A stretch of DNA of 24,354 bases from an uncultured Collinsella sp. (GTDB taxonomy: Bacteria > Actinomycetota > Coriobacteriia > Coriobacteriales > Coriobacteriaceae): contig CABSMZ010000010.1 in NCBI GenBank assembly GCA_902478875.1, forward strand, positions 1 through 24,354, in the 5' to 3' direction. A program made the translations under genes and the position numbers. Below the pieces are notes generated by a model that saw only the letters and a list, made by a program, of their open reading frames with translations, was not told the origin of the DNA and searched no databases. Position 1 is the first letter of the stretch. Each line of letters opens with the position of its first letter. This document shows positions 15,477 through 21,008 of the stretch, piece after piece.

Positions 15477-16499
15477 CTAGCGCGAGGTCGAGGCGCGGTG
15501 TTCGATGTGGCCGGGGATCTCGATGCACTTGGGCGCCAGCTTTGCGGCCTCGCCCACGGTGGTGGTAACAACGTCGATGCGCTCGAACAGGCGCTCGACC
15601 ACACGCTCGGCAATGGTGAGGGTGTCCTGCGCGGCCGTGGTCACACCGCCAAAGAGCACGTGGTTCCAGGGGTAATCGTCAAACGTCGCGATCTTGAGCC
15701 CCGCCGGCAGCGAGGGACCAAGCTGCGCCAGCGCCTCGGTCAGACGCAGGAAGACCAGGCCGTTGACGGCAATGAGGCCGAGTTTTTTGCCCGCATAGTC
15801 GCGGATGGTCTCGTCCAGGCGGCTGACGCCCGTGGCGCCCCCGTCGGCCAAGGTGATAACCTCGCCCGCAAGGCCACGGTGCGAAAGCTCGTCAGTAAAG
15901 GCCTTGGCGCGCTCGCGACGCACGGGGCTGTCGTCGCTTGCCTCGGTGAGCATGCACAGGCGCTCACAGCCCGCAGCGGCGAGCTCGTCTACCAAGCCAG
16001 CGACCAGCTCACGGTTGTTAGATGTCACCAAGTCGATGCCGCCGTCGGCAACATCGCGGTCGAGCAGCACAACGGGCAAGCGTCCCGCGGCAGCGGCGAT
16101 CGCCTCATCATTGCCTCCGCAGGTGTTGACGACCAGGCCGTCCACGCCGGCATCGATAAGTCTGGTGAGCGACTCCGCTTCCTTAGCGGAGTCGTTGCCA
16201 CTAATGGCCGTCATGAGCGAGCAGCCGCGCGCGGCGGCGCTGGCGGAAAGCCCTTCGAGCATGGCGCTCGAGAACGGGTTGGCGATGTCGGCCAGGATCA
16301 CGCCGATGAGGTTGGTGCGCGAGCTGCGCAGATTGCGCGCGGCGGCACGCGGGCGATAGCCGGTGCGCTCGATAACCGCTGCGATGCGAGCACGGGTTTC
16401 CTCGGTCATCTGCCCGGGGCGGTTATTGAGATAGCGCGAAACCGTGGCCGGACTCACGCCCGCCTCGGCGGCAATGTCCTTGATTCTCATCTGCGCCAT
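15477..16499 (-). CDS. LacI-family transcriptional regulator
   Basis: Repressor of the LacI/GalR family, 340 residues from the chosen start. The N-terminal helix-turn-helix and hinge helix (MRIKDIAAEAGVSPATVSRYLNN, about 4-26) are followed by a periplasmic-binding-protein-like ligand domain (NLIGVILADIANPFSSAMLEGL...). It is divergent from kdgK, and the 235-bp intergenic region carries a LacI-type operator ACGAAACCGATTTCGT, repeated upstream of the YczE-like gene, so it most likely controls KDG metabolism with a sugar acid as inducer. The start is uncertain: ATG at 16499 (MAQMRIKD) and ATG at 16490 (MRIKD) both fit; the longer frame from 16547 has no ribosome-binding site. The 3' end lies 134 bp upstream of glnA, which appears to have its own promoter. 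Confidence 0.9.
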   Translation of the reverse strand: MAQMRIKDIAAEAGVSPATVSRYLNNRPGQMTEETRARIAAVIERTGYRPRAAARNLRSSRTNLIGVILADIANPFSSAMLEGLSASAAARGCSLMTAISGNDSAKEAESLTRLIDAGVDGLVVNTCGGNDEAIAAAAGRLPVVLLDRDVADGGIDLVTSNNRELVAGLVDELAAAGCERLCMLTEASDDSPVRRERAKAFTDELSHRGLAGEVITLADGGATGVSRLDETIRDYAGKKLGLIAVNGLVFLRLTEALAQLGPSLPAGLKIATFDDYPWNHVLFGGVTTAAQDTLTIAERVVERLFERIDVVTTTVGEAAKLAPKCIEIPGHIEHRASTSR

Positions 16500-16564
16500 A
16501 GCGCACCCCGTTTCCCAATTGTCGGCAGTCTGAGCCATTTTAGGCATTTTTTTAAAAATCTCGG

Positions 16565-16630
16565 TTGCAAAACGCTGTAGGTGAGTATACTACAACTCGA
16601 AACGAAACCGATTTCGTAAACCGATTTCGG
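16565..16630 (+). promoter_or_regulatory. kdgK promoter with LacI-type operator
   Basis: TATACT (16586-16591) is a good -10, with a poor -35 (TTGCAA, 16565-16570, spacing 15). An operator ACGAAA-CCGA-TTTCGT (16602-16617) follows 10 bp later, with a second partial copy AAACCGATTTCGG (16618-16630). A repressor bound just downstream of the start of transcription would block initiation. The same -10/operator pair occurs at 19964-19994. Confidence 0.7.
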
Positions 16631-16642
16631 CGAGAGTTTGCA

Positions 16643-16682
16643 CGCAGGTACAAAGACGCACCCTACCGTCTTGGCACCTGCG
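16643..16682 (+). promoter_or_regulatory. Structured leader RNA candidate, element 1, copy in the kdgK 5' UTR
   Basis: CGCAGGT (16643-16649) pairs with ACCTGCG (16676-16682); after a 3x3 internal loop AAGAC pairs with GTCTT around the 10-nt loop GCACCCTACC (16658-16667). The core 16653-16676 matches 20017-20040 at 23 of 24 positions while the outer helices differ in sequence yet still pair. There is no U-run, so it is not a terminator. It ends 53 nt before the kdgK start. Confidence 0.65.
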
Positions 16683-16734
16683 CGCCAACGCCATATCAAA
16701 GGTGTACGCACGAGCAAGAAGGAGCTGCGCGACC

Positions 16735-17769
16735 ATGGGTAAAACGGTTCTTACCTTCGGCGAGATCATGATGAGACTCTCACCCAAAGACCACCTGCGT
16801 ATTGAGCAGGCAACCGAGTTTGACGTCCGCTACGGCGGCGCCGAGGCCAACACTGCGCTTTCCCTGGCCTACCAGGGCGACAAGGCCGCTTACGTCTCCG
16901 TTGTCCCGGCCAACCGTCTGGGCGAGTGCGCCCTGCGTTCGCTGAAGGCCTACGGCGTCGACACCACGCGCGTCGTGCGTCAGGGCGACCGTCTTGGCTC
17001 CTATGTGTTTGAGGTCGGCGCCTCGCAGCGCGGTAACGGTTGCGTCTACGACCGCAAGTACTCTGCCATCAACATGGCCAAGCGCGACGTTTTTAACTGG
17101 GACGAGATCCTCAAGGGCATCGATGTCTTCTATTTCTCCGGCGTGACCCCCGCCGTCTCCGATGAGATGGCTGCCGCCTGCAAGGATGCCCTCACCGCCT
17201 GCCGCGCCAAGGGCATCACGACCGTGTGCGACGTGAACTATCGCGGCAAGATGTGGTCGCCCGAGAAGTCGCAGGCCACCATGAAGGAGCTCCTGCCGCT
17301 CGTCGACATCTGCATCGCCAACGACGAGGATGCGCCTGCCGGCCTCGGTATGACCTGCGTCTCTGGCTCCCTTGCCCACGGCATCGAGGAGCGCGACACC
17401 TATGTCGAGATGGCCCGTCAGATTTGCGCCGAGTACGGCTGCAAGAAGGTCGCTTCGGTCGTCCGCAACATCTCCTGCGTCGAGCGCTCCATCTGGATGG
17501 GCATGCTCTATGACGCCGAGAGCGGCGAGCACTGGTTCTCCCCTGCTCACGATGTGCACGTGCTTGAGGGTGTTGCCGCCGGCGACGCTTTCAACGCCGG
17601 CCTGGTCCACGCCCTCATCAACGACTTCGATCCGCAGGCTGCCGTCAACTACGCGATTGCGGCTTCGATCCTCAAGCTCACCATCAAGGGCGACTCCAAC
17701 TTGGTGACCGCAGACGAGATCGCAGCCGTAGCATCAGCCGCCGACGGTGGCACCCGCGTCGCGCGCTAG
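16735..17769 (+). CDS. kdgK: 2-keto-3-deoxygluconate kinase (PfkB/ribokinase family)
   Basis: Sugar kinase of 344 residues that most likely phosphorylates 2-keto-3-deoxygluconate (KDG) to KDPG, the substrate of the aldolase encoded next. Family features are the substrate-binding start (VLTFGEIMMRLSP), the GGAEANTA motif (34-41), the DVNYRGKMW block and the C-terminal PfkB signature EGVAAGDAFNAG (278-289), with catalytic base Asp284. The usual Gly-Ala-Gly-Asp reads Ala-Ala-Gly-Asp. The start ATG at 16735 has AAGGAG 10 nt upstream; a frame opening at 16702 has no site. It is first in an operon with eda, behind a LacI-type operator and leader element 1. Substrate assignment rests on the neighbour and general similarity; other sugar kinases of this family remain possible. 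Confidence 0.87.
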   Translation: MGKTVLTFGEIMMRLSPKDHLRIEQATEFDVRYGGAEANTALSLAYQGDKAAYVSVVPANRLGECALRSLKAYGVDTTRVVRQGDRLGSYVFEVGASQRGNGCVYDRKYSAINMAKRDVFNWDEILKGIDVFYFSGVTPAVSDEMAAACKDALTACRAKGITTVCDVNYRGKMWSPEKSQATMKELLPLVDICIANDEDAPAGLGMTCVSGSLAHGIEERDTYVEMARQICAEYGCKKVASVVRNISCVERSIWMGMLYDAESGEHWFSPAHDVHVLEGVAAGDAFNAGLVHALINDFDPQAAVNYAIAASILKLTIKGDSNLVTADEIAAVASAADGGTRVAR

Positions 17770-17783
17770 TCCGTCTCCATTCC

Positions 17784-17972
17784 GCGGGCCGCAGCTTTCC
17801 AATCCCATACCCCTGCGGCCCGCTCCCTGATTCCTCCGGCCGGGCAAAACCACCAGTCCCATTCCGGTTTTGCCTGGCATTCCCTACATGACTGGTCGAG
17901 CAGCCGGTTTTGGAATTGCTTGAACCCCAAGCAGTGCCTCCGATAACCAATCCAAAATCGGCTCCTGACCAG
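17784..17972 (+). promoter_or_regulatory. Structured intercistronic RNA candidate, element 2, between kdgK and eda
   Basis: Three helices are visible. Helix 1: 17784-17794 with 17813-17823 (11 bp, perfect). Helix 2: GGCAAAACC (17843-17851) with 17866-17874, whose loop carries the conserved AGTCCCATTCC. Helix 3: CTGGTC (17892-17897) with 17967-17972, continuing as a 12-bp helix (17903-17914 with 17951-17962, one G-U), topped by a small hairpin (17917-17933) and an unpaired block. The block GCAGTGCCTCCGATAACC (17931-17948) is identical to 20162-20179, and AGTCCCATTCCGG (17855-17867) to 20093-20105. Surrounding helices differ in sequence. The element ends 50 nt before eda; no U-run follows. Confidence 0.65.
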
Positions 17973-18022
17973 CACATTTGGTAATCACGCGCCCATGCGC
18001 GCCACACATCGAAAGGAACATC

Positions 18023-18664
18023 ATGTTCGATCAGTTCTACACCACGCTTGAGTCCCTGGGCATCGTGCCGGTCGTTGTGCTCGACAAGGTCGAGGACGCC
18101 GCACCGCTCGCCCACGCCCTTATGGCAGCTGGCATGAAGTCCGCTGAGGTCACCTTCCGCACCGCCTGCGCCGCCGAATGCATCGCCGCTATGGCCGAGG
18201 CCGAGCCCGAAATGTGCGTTGGCGCCGGCACTGTCCTGACCGTCGAGCAGGTTGAGCAGGCCCGCACAGCCGGTGCCAAGTTCATCGTCTCCCCGGGTTA
18301 CAACGAGGACGTCGTGAAGCACTGCATCAATATCGACCTGCCCGTGCTGCCCGGCACCGTGACCCCCTCCGAGGTCACCGCAGCCGAGAACCTGGGCCTC
18401 AAGGTCACCAAGTTCTTTCCCGCGTCCCAGTATGGTGGTCTCAACACCATCAAGGCCCTCGCCGCTCCGTTTGTCGGGCACCGCTTTATGCCTACCGGCG
18501 GCGTGAGCACCGCCAACGTCGAGGAGTACCTGAGCTCCTCCGCCATCATCGCCTGCGGTGGCACCTGGATGGTCAAGCCGGCCCTGTTTGCCGACGGCGA
18601 CTTCTCCAAGGTCGAGCAGATCGCCCGCGAGGCCATGGACGTCGTCAAGAAGGTCCGCGGCTAG
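18023..18664 (+). CDS. eda: Bifunctional KDPG/KHG aldolase
   Basis: Class I aldolase of 213 residues that splits 2-keto-3-deoxy-6-phosphogluconate into pyruvate and glyceraldehyde-3-phosphate, the last step of the Entner-Doudoroff and KDG routes. The barrel motifs are in place: IVPVVVLD, AEVTFRT (Glu42, Arg46), GAGTVLT (68-74), SPGYNEDVVKHC, PGTVTPSEV and the Schiff-base Lys130 in KVTKFFPAS, then MPTGGVS. Length is normal for the family. The start ATG at 18023 has AAAGGA 5 nt upstream; the longer frame from 17978 has none. It follows kdgK with a 253-bp gap filled by structured RNA element 2 and ends at a strong terminator, so kdgK and eda form one unit. Confidence 0.94.
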   Translation: MFDQFYTTLESLGIVPVVVLDKVEDAAPLAHALMAAGMKSAEVTFRTACAAECIAAMAEAEPEMCVGAGTVLTVEQVEQARTAGAKFIVSPGYNEDVVKHCINIDLPVLPGTVTPSEVTAAENLGLKVTKFFPASQYGGLNTIKALAAPFVGHRFMPTGGVSTANVEEYLSSSAIIACGGTWMVKPALFADGDFSKVEQIAREAMDVVKKVRG

Positions 18665-18682
18665 GTTTAGCTCTCTATCGTG

Positions 18683-18719
18683 AAAGGGGGCGTACCCTAG
18701 ACCTCGCCCCCTTTCTTTT
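18683..18719 (+). terminator. Intrinsic terminator of the kdgK-eda operon
   Basis: Perfect 10-bp stem AAAGGGGGCG (18683-18692) with 18705-18714, followed by CTTTT, 18 bp after the eda stop. Confidence 0.9.
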
Positions 18720-18820
18720 AAAGCGGCTCGGAAGCGCGCCGTTTCCGTCACGAACAAGAACCAAAACCGTCTTGTATGCTGATAGAACGTGACGGAAGCG
18801 ACACGCCCCCGAGCCGCTTT
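18720..18820. repeat. 101-nt three-tier inverted repeat
   Basis: Nested pairings: 18720-18731 with 18809-18820 (12 bp, AAAGCGGCTCGG type), 18743-18752 with 18788-18797 (10 bp, TTCCGTCACG) and a short ACAAG/CTTGT pair in the loop. It begins directly after the eda terminator. It could be a cruciform, a second terminator or a dispersed element; no protein frame fits. Confidence 0.7.
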
Positions 18821-18833
18821 GTATAATCGGCTG

Positions 18834-18952
18834 GCAGTCGCGCTCAACTGAGCCACTTCGGTAAAAGCCGAGCCATCAAAACAGCTGCGGCGCCGTCTGG
18901 AGGAATGGACCCTTGCTTCCGGTCTTTTCCTCCAAGCGGTGCCGCAGCTTTG
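18834..18952 (+). ncRNA. Candidate small RNA gene between eda and the GntR gene
   Basis: A perfect TATAAT lies at 18822-18827 with GCGACA (18798-18803) 18 bp upstream as a weak -35. About 7 bp after the -10 begins a stretch with pairing potential (CGGCT 18828-18832 with AGCCG near 18868), followed by a long hairpin: AGCTGCGGC (18883-18891) with 18941-18949 and an inner GGAGGA/TCCTCC pair, then TTTG. No start codon with ribosome-binding site is present. It has the form promoter-structured RNA-terminator, but no known family is recognised. Confidence 0.35.
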
Positions 18953-18974
18953 TGCCCCGGTTACGCCCCAACGC

Positions 18975-19041
18975 AGTTGCGGTGAAATAGGGACTGTTTG
19001 CGCCACCTAGGCCGCAAAATAGTCCCTATTTCACCGCAACT
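18975..19041. repeat. Palindromic repeat, class B, downstream of the GntR gene
   Basis: Perfect 21-bp arms 18975-18995 and 19021-19041 (arm AGTTGCGGTGAAATAGGGACT) with further inner pairing. It ends 14 bp from the GntR stop. The arm is closely related to the copy at 19821-19887 but not identical. Confidence 0.9.
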
Positions 19042-19055
19042 TATATGGGGATTGA

Positions 19056-19748
19056 TTAGATGGCCGAGTCTTTGGACAGCTCAAAATAGTCGGGATGCAA
19101 GGCGATAACCGGACCTTGCTCTTCGGGCATCAGGTGCAGGTGTGTCTCTGCCAGATAGCTCGCCGCGTCGGTATCGCCCCTCTTAATGGCCTCGAGAATC
19201 CGGCGATGCTGCCGACGAATCGGCTCCCAATCCAGATCCTGTGACACCATACGCAACCAGTTGTATCGCTCAAAATGCGTGTTGATGCTCTTCATCCAAT
19301 CCCACAACATGTGACGACCGGCAATCTCAAAACATGTCTCATGGAACAGGTTATCCAGGTCAAAGAAACGGCGCGTTTCGCCATGGTCGAGCGACTCGGA
19401 CTCGGTAAGAATCTGCTCAAGCCGCTGCTTTTGCTCGGGCGAGGCGGCCGAACAGCATTTAATAAGCACGCTTCTCTCGAGCTTCTCGCGCAAAAAGCAG
19501 GCGTTTTCGGCGCGTTCCATGCTGATCTTAGAGACGTAGGTGCCGCTTTTGGGACGCGTTTCCACCAGCTCCTGCTCACGCAGGCGCACAAAGGATTCGC
19601 GAATGGGCGTGCGCCCGATTCCCGTCTCCTTTTCCAGACCAATCGCCGAAAGGCGCGTGCCGGGCCTGAGCTCGGCGTAGATGATCTTGGACCGCAATGC
19701 GTTGTACGCCTGGTCTTGCAGGCTCTGATAATGCTGGTGCTGTTCCAT
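19056..19748 (-). CDS. GntR-family regulator, FadR/FCD subfamily
   Basis: Transcriptional regulator of 230 residues. The N-terminal winged helix (about 8-75: AYNALRSKIIYAELRPGTRLSAIGLEKETGIGRTPIRESFVRLREQELV) is typical of GntR, and the C-terminal helical FCD domain shows the metal-ligand spacing with Asp and His in DLDNLFHETCFEIAGR and later His residues (QHRRI, AETHL). FCD regulators often sense sugar acids, which fits the KDG genes around it. The start chosen is ATG at 19748 (MEQHQHYQS) with GAGGG about 5 nt upstream. The frame is open to 19862, but that extension starts inside a palindromic repeat and is not believable as protein. The gene is bracketed by two related class B palindromes. 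Target genes are not shown; the dehydratase/permease operon is a candidate. Confidence 0.9.
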   Translation of the reverse strand: MEQHQHYQSLQDQAYNALRSKIIYAELRPGTRLSAIGLEKETGIGRTPIRESFVRLREQELVETRPKSGTYVSKISMERAENACFLREKLERSVLIKCCSAASPEQKQRLEQILTESESLDHGETRRFFDLDNLFHETCFEIAGRHMLWDWMKSINTHFERYNWLRMVSQDLDWEPIRRQHRRILEAIKRGDTDAASYLAETHLHLMPEEQGPVIALHPDYFELSKDSAI

Positions 19749-19820
19749 AAAGCCCTCGGATAAGTCCTCGGTTAGTCGAATACCACCATGCAATACTATC
19801 GCATCCCCCGCCCCCTCATA

Positions 19821-19887
19821 AGTTGCGGTGGAATAGTTCCTGTTCAAGGCCTTCAGCAGCAAAAACAGGAACTATTCCACCGCAACT
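19821..19887. repeat. Palindromic repeat, class B, upstream of the GntR gene
   Basis: Perfect 24-bp arms 19821-19844 and 19864-19887, first bases AGTTGCGGTGGAATAG. It resembles the copy at 18975-19041 in its first 15 or so bases and overall size, so the GntR gene lies between two members of the class. Confidence 0.9.
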
Positions 19888-19910
19888 ACAGCCAACGAGT
19901 TGTTGCAATT

Positions 19911-19926
19911 AGGTGAACGTTCACCT
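19911..19926. promoter_or_regulatory. Perfect 16-bp palindrome, probable operator
   Basis: AGGTGAACGTTCACCT is a perfect palindrome without loop, so it suits a dimeric DNA-binding protein (TetR-like sites have this form) better than an RNA hairpin, although TTTT follows. It lies 38 bp upstream of the TATACT box of the YczE-like gene and about 160 bp upstream of the GntR start. Confidence 0.5.
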
Positions 19927-19963
19927 TTTTATTGTTTTTCTCTTCGCAAATAAAATCCCGTCG

Positions 19964-19994
19964 TATACTTAGGCTCAAACGAAACCGATTTCGT
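19964..19994 (+). promoter_or_regulatory. Promoter and LacI-type operator of the YczE-like gene
   Basis: TATACT (19964-19969) is followed by ACGAAA-CCGA-TTTCGT (19979-19994), the same 16-bp operator as at 16602-16617 and nearly the same distance from the -10 (15 versus 16 bp). It is likely controlled by the LacI regulator at 15477-16499. Confidence 0.65.
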
Positions 19995-19997
19995 TGA

Positions 19998-20055
19998 GCG
20001 TGGGCAATATGATGTTAAGACGCACCCTACCATCTTGGCATCTTATCGCCCACGC
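19998..20055 (+). promoter_or_regulatory. Structured leader RNA candidate, element 1, copy upstream of the YczE-like gene
   Basis: The base helix GCGTGGGC (19998-20005) pairs with 20048-20055; a second helix, GATG (20011-20014) with CATC (20039-20042), extends through ATA/TAT; then AAGA/TCTT closes the loop with GCACCCTACC (20022-20031). The core matches the kdgK leader at 23 of 24 positions. Confidence 0.65.
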
Positions 20056-20076
20056 AATGCCATTTGCTTTCTTCCC

Positions 20077-20201
20077 GTCTCGTTGGACCTTTAGTCCCAT
20101 TCCGGCACAGCGAGACACTTCCTAGACGACTGACCGTGGGGCCGGCTTTTCTGCTTTTGCAGCAGTGCCTCCGATAACCCTCTTTTGCCGGCCCGGGTCA
20201 G
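20077..20201 (+). promoter_or_regulatory. Structured leader RNA candidate, element 2, copy upstream of the YczE-like gene
   Basis: GTCTCG (20077-20082) pairs with 20111-20116 and encloses the conserved AGTCCCATTCCGG (20093-20105). CTGACC (20130-20135) pairs with 20196-20201 and GGGCCGGC (20139-20146) with 20187-20194; inside lie a CTGC-TTTT-GCAG hairpin and the invariant GCAGTGCCTCCGATAACC (20162-20179). Helix sequences differ from the kdgK-eda copy but the order of parts is the same, except that helix 1 of that copy has no counterpart. Confidence 0.65.
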
Positions 20202-20234
20202 CTTTTTCACACAACCGAAAGGACGGGTAGCAAC

Positions 20235-20915
20235 ATGCGACCGCTCATCATCATGCATGGCGAGAACATCGACTGGTGCCATACCGTCATCAGAATGCTG
20301 ATGTATCTGGTGGGCGTTGCAGTACTGGCACTCGGTATGAGTCTCCAGACGGCATCCGGCCTGGGCGTCGCCGCGCTCACGTGCTTTGCCACAACCCTAT
20401 CCATGCTCACTGGCAAGACGCTCGGCTTTTGGATCACCGCAACCTACGTCGCCTACATCGTGGCGCAATTAGCCATCTTGCGAAGCGAGTTCCAGCCGCG
20501 CATCCTGCTCGAGTTGTTCTTCTCAACGCTGATTGGCGGCTTGACCGACCTCTTCATGGCGGTCAACCCACTGCATCCCACGGCACTCCCCACACAGATT
20601 GCGACCATGCTGCTCTCCCTCGCTGTCACCGCATTTGGCGTAAGTCTCGTCGTCAACATGGGCGTTGTCCCCAACGCGCCCGACGGCTTGGTGCAAGTCA
20701 TTGCCGAAAAGCTTAAACGCCGCTTTGGTGACGTAAAAGTCGTGTTTGACTGCTCACATGTCGCCGCCTCGCTCGCGTTGTCGCTGATCTTTATGTACAA
20801 CCTGGGCGGCTTTGGCGTCACGACCGCCATCTCGGCACTGTTCCTGGGCCATGTCATCAACGTCGCCAACAAACTGTTCGCCCAGCGCTTTATCCGCGCG
20901 GCATTCGGAAAATAG
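20235..20915 (+). CDS. YczE/YitT-like membrane protein (DUF6198-type)
   Basis: Integral membrane protein of 226 residues with about five hydrophobic segments (roughly 17-37, 45-80, 88-108, 120-145, 175-215). The pattern GVAVLALGMSLQTASGLGVAALTCFATTLS followed by a second-half VTAFGVSLVVNMGVVPNAPDGLVQVI is typical of the YczE/YitT group, which has no agreed biochemical role; some members are thought to be transporters. The start ATG at 20235 has only a weak site (GGGTAG) and ATG at 20253 is an alternative. It shares promoter, operator and both leader RNA elements with kdgK-eda, so a role in sugar-acid metabolism, perhaps in transport, is a reasonable inference. Confidence 0.8.
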   Translation: MRPLIIMHGENIDWCHTVIRMLMYLVGVAVLALGMSLQTASGLGVAALTCFATTLSMLTGKTLGFWITATYVAYIVAQLAILRSEFQPRILLELFFSTLIGGLTDLFMAVNPLHPTALPTQIATMLLSLAVTAFGVSLVVNMGVVPNAPDGLVQVIAEKLKRRFGDVKVVFDCSHVAASLALSLIFMYNLGGFGVTTAISALFLGHVINVANKLFAQRFIRAAFGK

Positions 20916-20940
20916 CACCACCGTAAGAACCCGCGAACAG

Positions 20941-20990
20941 CGCTATACGTTGCTATATCTCACTATACTTTGCTATATCTTGCTATATCT
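20941..20990. repeat. Five tandem 10-bp repeats upstream of the AAA+ ATPase gene
   Basis: Five contiguous 10-bp units, consensus TGCTATATCT (the first and third units vary), end 18 bp before the ATPase start. A period of one DNA turn places each unit on the same helix face, as in cooperative protein-binding arrays; the A/T-rich units could also supply -10-like hexamers. Confidence 0.8.
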
Positions 20991-21008
20991 TGAGCAAAGG
21001 TGGCTCAC

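Larger units (their letters stand above)
19749..20234. other. Long intergenic region upstream of the YczE-like gene
   Basis: No gene is seen. From left to right it holds the GntR upstream region, a class B palindrome (19821-19887), a perfect 16-bp palindrome (19911-19926), a promoter with LacI-type operator (19964-19994), leader element 1 (19998-20055) and leader element 2 (20077-20201), ending 34 nt before the next start. Confidence 0.7.

Noticed and set aside
17784..17823. Terminator of kdgK
   Set aside because: The 11-bp GC stem is strong but has no U-run after it, and eda follows without a visible promoter of its own, so it is treated as part of element 2.
18828..18880. tRNA gene (GCTCAACTGAGC resembles a D-arm)
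   Set aside because: No acceptor stem, anticodon arm or TTCGA loop can be assembled around it.
18931..18952. T-box antiterminator (CGGTGCCGC resembles the T-box core)
   Set aside because: No specifier stem, and no downstream plus-strand aminoacyl-tRNA synthetase or amino-acid gene; the following gene is on the other strand.
19749..19862. 38-residue N-terminal extension of the GntR protein
   Set aside because: It begins inside a palindromic repeat and has no ribosome-binding site; ATG at 19748 fits the winged-helix start.
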